A DNA stretch of 8,381 nucleotides from DATJXG01 sp035500455 (GCA_035500455.1 DATJXG010000429.1:1-8381); one strand, 5' to 3'. Positions 1 to 6,401 are shown, counted from the stretch's first letter. Numbers and translations are program-made. The notes: generated from the letters alone by a model not told the origin.

Positions 1-42
1 CAACCATCTTGGTTTGATTTGTTCGTCGCTCGGTTCCCTCGC

Positions 43-63
43 GGCGCGGGGCAAGCCCGCGCC
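43..63. repeat. GC-rich perfect hairpin near the left edge
   Basis: GGCGCGGG (43-50) and CCCGCGCC (56-63) form a perfect 8-bp stem around a 5-nt loop (gcaag). There is no T-run after it, so it is not a standard terminator. It resembles short GC palindromes often found between genes in GC-rich genomes. It lies upstream of the small membrane protein gene, which argues against starting that gene at 19. Confidence 0.4.
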
Positions 64-120
64 CACACGAGTCGATTCTGCCTTCCATCGCGCCCGGTCT
101 TCGCTTACGATGAAACTGAA

Positions 121-291
121 ATGGGCAGCCGGGTAGCTGTCGTGCTTTACGTGGTGGCGATGGCAGCCGTCATAGTCGGTGTAGATGTCGCGTTCTTCAG
201 AAACCGATTCTGGTCACGGCTGACAGTGAATATTGGCATTGTCCTGGTGTTCGCCGCTTTCTACTACTTGAGATTCCTCAGGCGTCCATGA
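121..291 (+). CDS. small two-helix membrane protein, function unknown
   Basis: The predicted product is 56 residues. Residues 5-25 and 34-52 are hydrophobic and each long enough to span the membrane. They are joined by a short polar, positively charged loop (RNRFWSR, 27-33), and the chain ends in RFLRRP. This suggests a hairpin inner-membrane protein with both ends on one face. The reading frame stays open upstream to a TTG at 19, but the extra 34 residues are Arg-rich, cross a GC hairpin and do not look like a membrane protein, so I chose the ATG at 121. No good ribosome binding site precedes that ATG, so the start is uncertain. It has the feel of a conserved short hypothetical protein, but I cannot name a family or a role. 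The next gene begins 123 bases later and need not be linked. Confidence 0.55.
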   Translation: MGSRVAVVLYVVAMAAVIVGVDVAFFRNRFWSRLTVNIGIVLVFAAFYYLRFLRRP

Positions 292-414
292 ACAAGGCGC
301 GATAGCGTTTAACGGGAACTGCCACATCCAAATGCTCGAAGCTGTTCCTGTCAGAGACGTTATTCCCCCTCAATAACAGAGCAATGCACGTGAAAATACT
401 TGCCGGAGGCCTGA

Positions 415-1251
415 ATGCCGGATATCAATCATCAAGAAGCTCAAGCCGAGACTTTCCGGGCGATGCACCGCGGGCCCGGGATTTTGCTTCTGCCCAACGC
501 CTGGGACGCTGCCAGCGCTCGGGTGTTCGAAGAAGCCGGATTCGCAGCTCTGGCAACGACCAGCGCTGGAATCGCCTTTTCGCTGGGCTACGCCGATGGG
601 CAGAAGATTCCCCGGCCCGAGATGCTGGCCCAGGTCGCGCGCATTGCATACGCAGTGAAGGCGCCGGTTTCCGCCGACGTTGAAGCCGGCTATGGCGAAC
701 GCCCGGAGAGCGCGGCGGAGACCGCGGCGGGAGTCATTGAAGCCGGCGCCGTGGGGATGAACCTGGAAGACGCTACCCACAGCCAGGAACAGCCCCTTGT
801 GGACTTGCAGCTGCAACTGGAAAAGCTGCGCGCCGTGCGGGAAGCCGCCGAAAAACTAGGCGTGCCGCTGGTTCTGAACGCGCGCACCGATGTCTTCCTG
901 TTGCAGGTGGGGCCGCCGGAGCGCCGCTATGACGAAGCCCTGCGGCGGCTCGCGGCGTTTCGTGACGCTGGCGCGGACTGCGTCTTTGCGCCCGGCTTGC
1001 GGGACGCGGAGACCATTGGCCGCCTGGTGCGGGACCTGGCATCTCCCCTGAATATTCTGGCCGGCCCGGGTTCGCCGCCAGTGCCGGAGCTGGAACGGAT
1101 TGGAGTGGCCCGGGTGAGCGTGGGATCGAGCGTGATGCGGGCTACGCTGGGGCTGGTACGAAGGGTTGCGAGAGAACTGAAAGAGTCGGGGACTTATGGC
1201 GCGCTGGAAGAGAACATCCCTTACGCCGATTTGAATCGGTTGCTGGGATAG
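415..1251 (+). CDS. isocitrate lyase / PEP mutase superfamily protein
   Basis: The 278-residue product is typical in length for the ICL/PEPM group of TIM-barrel enzymes, which make or break C-C or P-C bonds next to a carboxylate using Mg2+. Visible marks are LLPNAWDAASAR (25-36), SAG...LGYAD (50-61), SADVEAGYG (86-94), NLEDATH (116-122) and NARTD (155-159). D61, D88, E90 and E118 fall where this family binds metal and substrate; the second Asp of the usual DxD pair is Glu (DVE). There is no KKCGH-like loop, so the catalytic cysteine of true isocitrate and methylisocitrate lyases is missing. It is more likely an oxaloacetate-hydrolase-like or phosphonate-type member, or an uncharacterised one. 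GGAGG (405-409) lies 5 nt before the ATG and fixes the start. Family assignment is firm; the substrate is unknown. Confidence 0.9.
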   Translation: MPDINHQEAQAETFRAMHRGPGILLLPNAWDAASARVFEEAGFAALATTSAGIAFSLGYADGQKIPRPEMLAQVARIAYAVKAPVSADVEAGYGERPESAAETAAGVIEAGAVGMNLEDATHSQEQPLVDLQLQLEKLRAVREAAEKLGVPLVLNARTDVFLLQVGPPERRYDEALRRLAAFRDAGADCVFAPGLRDAETIGRLVRDLASPLNILAGPGSPPVPELERIGVARVSVGSSVMRATLGLVRRVARELKESGTYGALEENIPYADLNRLLG

Positions 1252-1277
1252 GCCTTCATCCCGGGCCGCACAGGCGG

Positions 1278-1293
1278 GTGGCGTCGGCGCCAC
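1278..1293 (+). terminator. possible weak terminator hairpin after the ICL/PEPM gene
   Basis: GTGGCG (1278-1283) and CGCCAC (1288-1293) form a perfect 6-bp stem with a TCGG loop, 26 bases after the stop codon. Only a short acattta stretch follows, so this is weak as a rho-independent terminator. It would separate the upstream gene from tilS. Confidence 0.3.
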
Positions 1294-1332
1294 ACATTTA
1301 ATCGCAGTGCGCTAATCGGATACTATGGATCG

Positions 1333-2772
1333 GTGCGGAGGCTTGCCCACAAAGTTCTTGGGTTCATCCGCGAGCGGGCGCTGGTCAGGGCGGGCGGTCG
1401 CGTCGGTGTGGCGGTTTCGGGTGGCCTGGATTCGGTGGCGCTGCTGCGTTTGCTGTTGGAGCTGCGCGGCGAGTTGGGGCTGGTCCTTTCGATAGTTCAT
1501 TTCAACCACAAGCTGCGGGGTGCGGAAAGCGACGCCGACGAGCGCTTCGCCGACGAGCTTGCGCGGGCGCACGGGGTCCCGTTTCATCGCGGCGAAGGCG
1601 AGGTTCGCGGGCTGGCGGAAAGCGGCCTGGGGATGGAAGCGGCGGCGCGGAAGTTGCGCTACGAGTTCTTCGCCGGGCTCCTGCGGGATCGAGCGCTCGA
1701 CTCCATTGCTACAGCGCATACTCTGGATGATCAGGCGGAAACCGTGCTGCTGCGGATCGCGCGCGGTGCGGGAACGCGCGGGCTGGCGGGAATCTATCCG
1801 CGGTTGGGCCTCTTCCACGACCAACAGCTAGATCGCCTTAGAGATTCCGACCGTGAATCAGCCGCCCCTCGCCGGCCTTCGATCATCCGGCCGCTACTGG
1901 GCGTGCGCCGGGCGGAGTTGGAGAGCTATCTTGCTGAGATCAAACAGGATTGGCGGGAAGACAGCAGCAACCGGGACCTTCACCACGCGCGCAACCGCGT
2001 TCGCCGGGAACTCGTGCCCTGGCTGCAGCAAAATCTCAACCCGGCGGTGGGCGAGCGCCTGGCGGAAACCGCCGAGATTGCGCGGGAGGAAGAAGAATAC
2101 TGGCGGCGACAGGTCGAAACCGCGGTGAAAGAAGTCTGGATCCCCGCGGAGAACGCATTCAACATCCGCCGCCTGGCGAGCTTGCCGTTAGCTCTGCGGC
2201 GGCGCGCGGTGCGGGCAGCGGGCGAGTCGCTGGGGCTGCGCCTCACCTTCGAGCATGTGCAGGAAATCCTTGCGGTAAGCAATGCCCCGAGCGCCGGCGC
2301 GGCGCGCTCGGCGGCGCTGTCTGCGGGCTGGATGGTGTCGCGCGATCGAGGCAGGCTGCGCTTCGGACGGCGGGAAACATCGAGTTCGGGCGACTACGAA
2401 TATCGCCTGGCAGTCCCTGGAAGGGTAGCCGTGCGCGAGGCGGGCGCGCTGTTCGAGGCGGCGCTGATTGCGGAGCACGGCTGCACGGCGTACGATCCTG
2501 AAAACCTGTTGGATCCGGGGTTGCTGGCGAAAGAGTTGCTGGTGCGGAACTGGCGGGCGGGCGACCGCTTCTGGCCAAGCCACGGCAAGGGTCCGCGGAA
2601 GGTCAAGGAGTTGCTGCAGCGGCGGCACGTGAGCGGGAGCGCGCGGCTGTCGTGGCCGGTGATCGCCAGCGGGGGCGACGTAGTTTGGATGCGCGGGTTC
2701 GGGGCGGCGCACAGCTGCCGCCTGAACGGCGGAAGCAGGCCGGCGATGGTGATCCGCGAAACCGAACTTTGA
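1333..2772 (+). CDS. tilS: tRNA(Ile)-lysidine synthetase
   Basis: TilS attaches lysine to C34 of the tRNA-Ile with anticodon CAU, using ATP, so that it reads AUA codons. It is cytoplasmic and normally essential. The N-terminal PP-loop ATPase shows SGGLDS (29-34), HFNHKLRG (56-63) and HTLDDQAETV (129-138), all hallmarks of the family. The IIRPLL segment that follows the catalytic domain is present, and the C-terminal TilS_C domain starts near LVRNWRAGDRF (403-413). At 479 residues it is a full three-domain form. A short Asp/Arg-rich stretch before IIRPLL looks like a lineage insert. The start is a GTG at 1333: no in-frame ATG is available and the nearby ATG at 1325 is out of frame. No Shine-Dalgarno sequence is visible. 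It heads the tilS - hpt - ftsH order known from many bacteria. Confidence 0.95.
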   Translation: MRRLAHKVLGFIRERALVRAGGRVGVAVSGGLDSVALLRLLLELRGELGLVLSIVHFNHKLRGAESDADERFADELARAHGVPFHRGEGEVRGLAESGLGMEAAARKLRYEFFAGLLRDRALDSIATAHTLDDQAETVLLRIARGAGTRGLAGIYPRLGLFHDQQLDRLRDSDRESAAPRRPSIIRPLLGVRRAELESYLAEIKQDWREDSSNRDLHHARNRVRRELVPWLQQNLNPAVGERLAETAEIAREEEEYWRRQVETAVKEVWIPAENAFNIRRLASLPLALRRRAVRAAGESLGLRLTFEHVQEILAVSNAPSAGAARSAALSAGWMVSRDRGRLRFGRRETSSSGDYEYRLAVPGRVAVREAGALFEAALIAEHGCTAYDPENLLDPGLLAKELLVRNWRAGDRFWPSHGKGPRKVKELLQRRHVSGSARLSWPVIASGGDVVWMRGFGAAHSCRLNGGSRPAMVIRETEL

Positions 2773-2802
2773 GTATTGGCGACCTCTACGCTCTAAATCA
2801 AC

Positions 2803-2829
2803 CGCCGAGGACGCAGGGCACGCAGAGAA
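2803..2829 (+). repeat. three-unit 9-nt-period intergenic repeat (copy 1)
   Basis: In the tilS-hpt gap three consecutive 9-nt units can be read: CGCCGAGGA, CGCAGGGCA and CGCAGAGAA, preceded by ATCAAC and followed by an A-run. The same layout occurs after ftsH (5756-5782). It looks like a member of a dispersed intergenic repeat family with the unit CGCARAGRA. It is not a CRISPR, because the units are contiguous with no spacers. Confidence 0.6.
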
Positions 2830-2926
2830 AAACAGGGTTAGGACTTGGGCTTCGACGAGCAACCCCAACGGGTGCGGCGGACACTGAAGGGACTGGAGTT
2901 ACAGTGGCTGCGAAAGGAGATGCGGG

Positions 2927-3475
2927 ATGAATCAGGCAGAACAGCAGGAAGAGCCGCTACGGACCGTGATCTCCAGCGAGCAAATCGACAAGCGAGTGCG
3001 CGAGCTGGCGCGCCAGATCTCGGATGACTACCAAGGCCGGACGCTGCACTGTCTGGCGGTGCTGGAGAACGGGTTCATGTTTATGGCCGACCTGGTGCGG
3101 GCGCTCGATGTCGATGTAGTGTGCCAGTTCATCAAGCCGCGGTATAAGGAACAATCTTCCGGCGGCACCAGCCTGGTGGAGATTTTCTTCAGCCTGGACG
3201 GCGACGTGCGCGGACGCGACGTTCTGCTGGTGGAAGGCCTGCTGCACACGGGTGTGCCGGACGACTTCCTGATGAGCGAACTGCGGTCGCGTGGCGCTGC
3301 CTCGGTGAAGCTGGCGACCCTGCTCGACCGGCAGTCGGCGCGGCGGGTGGAGTTGCAGCCGGATTATTTCGGCTTTCTGGTGGATGAGGCGTACCTGGTC
3401 GGATACGGGCTCGGGCTTCCCCGCCAAACTGAGCGGAACCTTCCTTTTCTGGCAGTTGCAAGCCGGGGCGAGTGA
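2927..3475 (+). CDS. hpt: HPRT-family phosphoribosyltransferase with altered active site
   Basis: The 182-residue product has the size and order of bacterial hypoxanthine phosphoribosyltransferase, which makes IMP or GMP from the base and PRPP. The scaffold is clear: VLENGFMFMADLVRAL (45-60), QSSGGT (76-81), VLLVEGLLHTGVP (99-111), ATLLDRQSARR (130-140), DYFGF (146-150) and VGYGLG (158-163), then RNLPF (170-174). Key positions differ from the family. The Lys of LKG is Glu47. The PRPP loop VEDxxDTGxT reads VEGLLHTGVP, so the second acid is Gly104 and the catalytic Asp is His107. The Asp of VGYGLD is Gly163. AAAGGAG (2913-2919) lies 7 nt before the ATG. The position between tilS and ftsH is the usual one for hpt, so it is the inherited copy, but normal salvage activity is doubtful. 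A regulatory or altered-substrate role is possible. Confidence 0.85.
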   Translation: MNQAEQQEEPLRTVISSEQIDKRVRELARQISDDYQGRTLHCLAVLENGFMFMADLVRALDVDVVCQFIKPRYKEQSSGGTSLVEIFFSLDGDVRGRDVLLVEGLLHTGVPDDFLMSELRSRGAASVKLATLLDRQSARRVELQPDYFGFLVDEAYLVGYGLGLPRQTERNLPFLAVASRGE

Positions 3476-3532
3476 CTTAGGTCATAAGGACGCGTCCCAC
3501 TGTTTTTGCAGAAGGGGCATCGCAAAAAAAGG

Positions 3533-3538
3533 TACAAT
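3533..3538 (+). promoter_or_regulatory. possible -10 box for ftsH (TACAAT)
   Basis: TACAAT follows an A-run (3524-3530) in the 218-bp hpt-ftsH gap. No convincing -35 lies 16-18 bp upstream. If used, ftsH would have a leader of about 150 nt. The call rests on the -10 match alone. Confidence 0.25.
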
Positions 3539-3556
3539 GGAGTGTTGGAAGCTGCC

Positions 3557-3594
3557 GCCAAAGGGTGAGGTGTCCCTGCTAAAGGGAGAGCCCT
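3557..3594 (+). other. ftsH leader with an imperfect direct repeat and small hairpins
   Basis: Two similar blocks follow each other: GCCAAAGGGTGAG...CCCT (3557-3576) and GCTAAAGGGAGAGCCCT (3578-3594). Each can pair its AGGG with its CCCT; the second is a tight AGGG-AGAG-CCCT hairpin. They lie in the untranslated region ahead of ftsH. A regulatory role is only a suggestion. Confidence 0.3.
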
Positions 3595-3693
3595 GAGTTC
3601 CTCGCTTGTCGAGGGATTACACACAAAGAGCGACGGCTTGTTTCCTGGAGCATCTAAAACGCAGGTTAGGGCTGATAGCGAGGAGTTTTCCGG

Positions 3694-5604
3694 GTGAATT
3701 CGACAGTAAAAACGGTGCTGTTCTGGTTGCTGATCATCGTCTGTGCCGTCGGGCTCTGGCAGGTTGTCATGCATGCGGGGGGCAGCGGGCAGAAGGTAAA
3801 GGACGTAAATCTATCCGACTTCCTCGCCGACGTGGACCGCGGCAATGTGCGCGAGGTCACGATCAACGGCCAGGACATTACCGGCAAGTACACCGACGGT
3901 TCCGCCTTCCACACGACGATGATGGTCGGGCAAACCGACATCATCAAGCCGCTGCGCGATAAGAACGTAAGCATCACCGTGCGTGATGCCAGCAGTGGAG
4001 GCTGGCCGCTGGCCCTGCTGGGCACCTGGGCGCCGTTGATCCTGCTGGCGGCTTTGTGGTTCTTCATGATCCGCCAGATGCAGACCGGCGGAAACAAGGC
4101 TCTTTCATTCGGCAAGAGCCGGGCGCGGCTGCTTTCCATGCAGCAGAAGAAAGTCACGTTTAAAGACGTGGCCGGGGTGGACGAGGCCAAGGAAGAGCTG
4201 CGCGAGATTATCGAGTTTTTGCGGGAAGCCCAAAAGTTCCAGAAGCTGGGCGGACGCATCCCCAAGGGCGTGCTGCTGGTGGGCCCTCCCGGAACCGGCA
4301 AGACTTTGCTGGCGCGGGCCGTGGCCGGCGAGGCGAATGTTCCTTTCTTTTCGATCTCCGGATCGGATTTCGTGGAGATGTTTGTGGGCGTGGGCGCCAG
4401 CCGGGTGCGTGACCTGTTTGAGCAGGGCAAGAAGAACGCTCCTTGCATCATCTTTATCGACGAAATTGACGCCGTGGGACGGCATCGCGGCGCGGGCCTC
4501 GGCGGCGGCCACGATGAACGCGAGCAGACGCTGAATCAGTTGCTGGTGGAGATGGACGGCTTCGAGTCCAACGAGGGCGTCATCCTGATGGCAGCCACCA
4601 ACCGGCCCGATGTGCTCGATCCGGCGCTGCTGCGGCCGGGGCGCTTTGACCGGCGCGTTGTGGTGAGCCGTCCGGATGTCCGTGGACGGGAGGAAATTCT
4701 GCGCGTGCATACCCGCAAGATTCCTTTGGCGGATGACGTCGATCTCTCCGTGCTGGCGCGCGGCACTCCGGGCTTCTCCGGAGCTGATCTTGCCAACATG
4801 GTGAACGAAGCGGCCTTGGCGGCGGCGCGGCAGAACCGCAAGGCCGTGCTCATGTTCGACTTCGAACTGGCCAAGGACAAGGTTCTGATGGGCGTGGAGC
4901 GCAAGTCGCTGCTGCTCTCGGACGGGGAAAAGAAAGTTACGGCCTACCACGAAGCCGGCCACGCACTGGTGGCGGCAAAGCTGCCGAACTCCGATCCTCT
5001 GCACAAGGTGACGATCATCCCGCGCGGCATGGCGTTGGGCCTGACCATGCAGCTGCCCATCGACGACAAACACAACTACACCAAGGACTATCTGGAGACC
5101 GAGATCGCCATCATGATGGGCGGGCGCATCGCGGAAGAGATGTTCCTCAACCAGATGAGCACCGGCGCGGGCAACGACATCGAGCGGGCCACGGAAATGG
5201 CACGCCGCATGGTTTGCGAGTTCGGCATGAGCGAACTGGGGCCGCTCACCTTCGGCAAGAAGGAAGAGCAAATCTTCCTGGGCCGCGAGATTGCACAGCA
5301 CCGCGATTACAGCGAAGCCACCGCCATCAAGATTGACGAGGAAGTGCGCCGCATCGTGCAGAAGGGCTACGATACGGCCAAGGGCATTCTGGGCGGGAAT
5401 CAGGACACGCTGGTGCGGATCGCCAACGCTCTGCGCGAGCGCGAGGTACTCGACGCCAACCAGATCAAAATGATCATGGAAGGCAAAGAACTGCCCAAGC
5501 TGGAGCCTCCATCCAAGCCGGATGACGGCGTGCAGCAGGTGCTCAAACCCGAGCCGGGACGGCCGGGAATTGCCAAGGGCGGAGAAAGTCCGGCGAGGGC
5601 GTAG
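3694..5604 (+). CDS. ftsH: ATP-dependent zinc metalloprotease FtsH
   Basis: FtsH is a hexameric inner-membrane AAA+ protease that pulls out and degrades misfolded membrane proteins and short-lived regulators. The 636-residue product has the full layout. Transmembrane helix 1 is at about 6-26, a periplasmic domain follows, and helix 2 is at about 104-125. The AAA+ module has Walker A GPPGTGKT (197-204), Walker B FIDEID (254-259), and the second region of homology with AATNRPDVLDP (300-310) and arginine fingers R317 and R320. The protease domain has HEAGH (419-423) with D495 as the expected third zinc ligand. A flexible Pro/Lys-rich tail ends the chain. AGGAG (3681-3685) lies 8 nt before the GTG start. 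Nothing needed for activity is missing. It is last in the tilS - hpt - ftsH series and is followed by a strong terminator. Confidence 0.98.
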   Translation: MNSTVKTVLFWLLIIVCAVGLWQVVMHAGGSGQKVKDVNLSDFLADVDRGNVREVTINGQDITGKYTDGSAFHTTMMVGQTDIIKPLRDKNVSITVRDASSGGWPLALLGTWAPLILLAALWFFMIRQMQTGGNKALSFGKSRARLLSMQQKKVTFKDVAGVDEAKEELREIIEFLREAQKFQKLGGRIPKGVLLVGPPGTGKTLLARAVAGEANVPFFSISGSDFVEMFVGVGASRVRDLFEQGKKNAPCIIFIDEIDAVGRHRGAGLGGGHDEREQTLNQLLVEMDGFESNEGVILMAATNRPDVLDPALLRPGRFDRRVVVSRPDVRGREEILRVHTRKIPLADDVDLSVLARGTPGFSGADLANMVNEAALAAARQNRKAVLMFDFELAKDKVLMGVERKSLLLSDGEKKVTAYHEAGHALVAAKLPNSDPLHKVTIIPRGMALGLTMQLPIDDKHNYTKDYLETEIAIMMGGRIAEEMFLNQMSTGAGNDIERATEMARRMVCEFGMSELGPLTFGKKEEQIFLGREIAQHRDYSEATAIKIDEEVRRIVQKGYDTAKGILGGNQDTLVRIANALREREVLDANQIKMIMEGKELPKLEPPSKPDDGVQQVLKPEPGRPGIAKGGESPARA

Positions 5605-5650
5605 TTAGTCGTCTGTGTCCAGTTTTCAGTCGTCATTCTTCAGGAATAGA

Positions 5651-5680
5651 GGGCGGCCTTTCGGCCGCCCTTACTTTTCC
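5651..5680 (+). terminator. rho-independent terminator of ftsH
   Basis: GGGCGGCC (5651-5658) and GGCCGCCC (5663-5670) form a perfect 8-bp GC stem with a tttc loop, followed by the T-rich tail ttacttttcc. It lies 46 bases after the ftsH stop codon. Confidence 0.93.
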
Positions 5681-5726
5681 CCAGTCGCGCCTCGGCCAGT
5701 GCGACGGCAAATCTGAAAGTGCTTCG

Positions 5727-5771
5727 CTTTGCGATCTTTGCGGTTTATGATCAACCGCAAAGATCGCAAAG
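5727..5771. repeat. perfect 19-bp inverted repeat with 7-nt loop
   Basis: The arm at 5727-5745 (CTTTGCGATCTTTGCGGTT) is the exact reverse complement of 5753-5771, with the loop tatgatc. No T-tract follows and it sits beyond the ftsH terminator, so it is unlikely to be a terminator. The right arm is built from the CGCAAAGRA units also seen between tilS and hpt, so the structure looks like two repeat copies head to head. Confidence 0.9.
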
Positions 5772-5782
5772 GACGCAAACAG
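5756..5782 (+). repeat. three-unit 9-nt-period intergenic repeat (copy 2)
   Basis: The consecutive 9-nt units are CGCAAAGAT, CGCAAAGGA and CGCAAACAG, preceded by ATCAAC exactly as at 2803-2829. The first two units form most of the right arm of the 19-bp hairpin. Confidence 0.6.
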
Positions 5783-5928
5783 CACCTGCTTCCTTCACCG
5801 CACGGGCACGGCACCCAAGACAGGCTGACCCGCTAGGCAAGATCGGTAGTGGTGCAGTTTGAGGCGATTCCCGTACACTCCCGTTCGTCATTTGGCAACC
5901 GGCTTGCAGATGCGAGAATCTTTATACC

Positions 5929-6231
5929 GTGAGTGAACTTGATGAGCAACTAGCCCAACGCCTTGATTCGGGTATAAAAGATGCTGTGATGGCCTTGCGT
6001 GCCGCTGGCGTTGAAACCTATGAATCATGCGAAGGCGGCAATGGGCACGCATTCCTTGAGCCCACTATTCGGTTTCACGGTCAGCACGCTGAAGGTTTCA
6101 GGGCATTGTCCGTTGCACTTGCTGCTGGATTACGGGTGTCGGAATTGAGGCGGGTATGGCCGGTTCTCGACGGGGAGCCTACAGGCCCGTGTTGGGAACT
6201 GACCTTGACTCCCAACACGGGCGGCTTATAG
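5929..6231 (+). CDS. 100-residue conserved-looking hypothetical protein (YESCEGG motif)
   Basis: The start is a GTG at 5929 with no clear ribosome binding site; the ATG at 5910 is out of frame and stops at once. The product is soluble and mixed in character, with no signal peptide or membrane helix. Conspicuous blocks are GVETYESCEGGNGHAF (27-42), EPTIRFHG (44-51) and RRVWPVLDGEPTGPCWELT (74-92). I believe similar short proteins with YESCEGG, RFHG and GEPTGP blocks occur as uncharacterised accessory or phage-linked genes, but I know no function. C34, H40, H50 and C88 could bind metal or form an active site; this is inference. The last 13 codons hold a perfect hairpin. Codon choice is less GC-biased than in ftsH, consistent with acquisition. 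It converges on the gene at 6234. Confidence 0.75.
   Translation: MSELDEQLAQRLDSGIKDAVMALRAAGVETYESCEGGNGHAFLEPTIRFHGQHAEGFRALSVALAAGLRVSELRRVWPVLDGEPTGPCWELTLTPNTGGL
6185..6222. terminator. perfect 13-bp hairpin between convergent genes
   Basis: GCCCGTGTTGGGA (6185-6197) is the exact reverse complement of 6210-6222, with a 12-nt loop. It lies within the last codons of the + gene and begins 11 bases past the stop codon of the - gene, so it could stop or pause transcripts from both sides. Neither side has a T-run, so a two-way attenuator or mRNA 3'-end stabiliser fits better than a textbook terminator. Confidence 0.5.
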
Positions 6232-6233
6232 CA

Positions 6234-6401
6234 TTACTGCCCTTGTTGGTCTAGGCGGGCGCAATGCTTGCAGAGCGGGCGCCCGCCAGTTCCAGCTTTC
6301 CAGTAATACTTCTCAATGTTGTTACCCTCGGTGCAGAGGGTGTTGTCGTGATGAACCGTTTCTCCGGGGCGTGTTGAATGCCACGGACTGATTCTAGGCA
6401 T
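6234..6401 (-). CDS. 55-residue Cys/His protein, zinc-ribbon-like, paired with the transposase
   Basis: The ATG at 6401 is preceded by AAAGGAG (6410-6416 on the - strand) at 8 nt, a clear ribosome binding site. A TTG at 6419 is in frame, but the site then falls inside the coding region. The start lies 18 bases after the transposase stop codon, so the two are very probably co-transcribed and may be translationally coupled. The chain contains HHDNTLC (17-23) and CKHC (44-47) around a Gly-rich turn (GTGGRP, 37-42), a pattern able to hold one zinc ion. As I recall, InsA of IS1 also has 20 residues between its inner cysteine and its second CxxC, the same gap as C23 to C44 here. I do not recognise a named family. 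It may be a detached DNA-binding ribbon serving the transposase, or a passenger gene. Confidence 0.65.
   Translation of the reverse strand: MPRISPWHSTRPGETVHHDNTLCTEGNNIEKYYWKAGTGGRPLCKHCARLDQQGQ

Larger units (their letters stand above)
5605..5928. other. gene-free stretch between ftsH and the accessory segment
   Basis: This 324-bp gap holds the ftsH terminator (5651-5680) and a long hairpin with a 9-nt repeat (5727-5782). From about 5783 to 5928 I see no gene and no convincing promoter. TACACT at 5874-5879 and a TTATAC just before the next start are isolated -10-like words without matching -35 boxes. The change from core to accessory composition falls here. Confidence 0.6.

Noticed and set aside
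359..377. GTTATT...AATAAC hairpin before the ICL/PEPM gene
   Set aside because: Only 6 AT-rich base pairs with a 7-nt loop; expected by chance and without a T-run.
856..1293. 145-residue open frame on the - strand opposite the ICL/PEPM gene
   Set aside because: Low-complexity antisense translation with no ribosome binding site or family likeness.
2188..2868. 226-residue open frame on the - strand opposite tilS
   Set aside because: It is opposite a certain tilS gene in GC-rich DNA, is rich in Arg, Ala and Pro, and has no motif; an antisense shadow.
3537..3596. 19-codon open frame (MECWKLPPKGEV...) in the ftsH leader as a regulatory upstream ORF
   Set aside because: Its ATG overlaps the candidate -10 box, so it would not be in that transcript, and no ribosome binding site precedes it.
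4105..5301. 398-residue open frame on the - strand opposite ftsH
   Set aside because: Long, but His/Gln/Leu-rich with no domain, and fully opposite ftsH, which has every expected motif; a codon-bias shadow.
5756..5782. Possible CRISPR-like array
   Set aside because: Units are 9 nt, contiguous and without spacers, and no cas genes are present.
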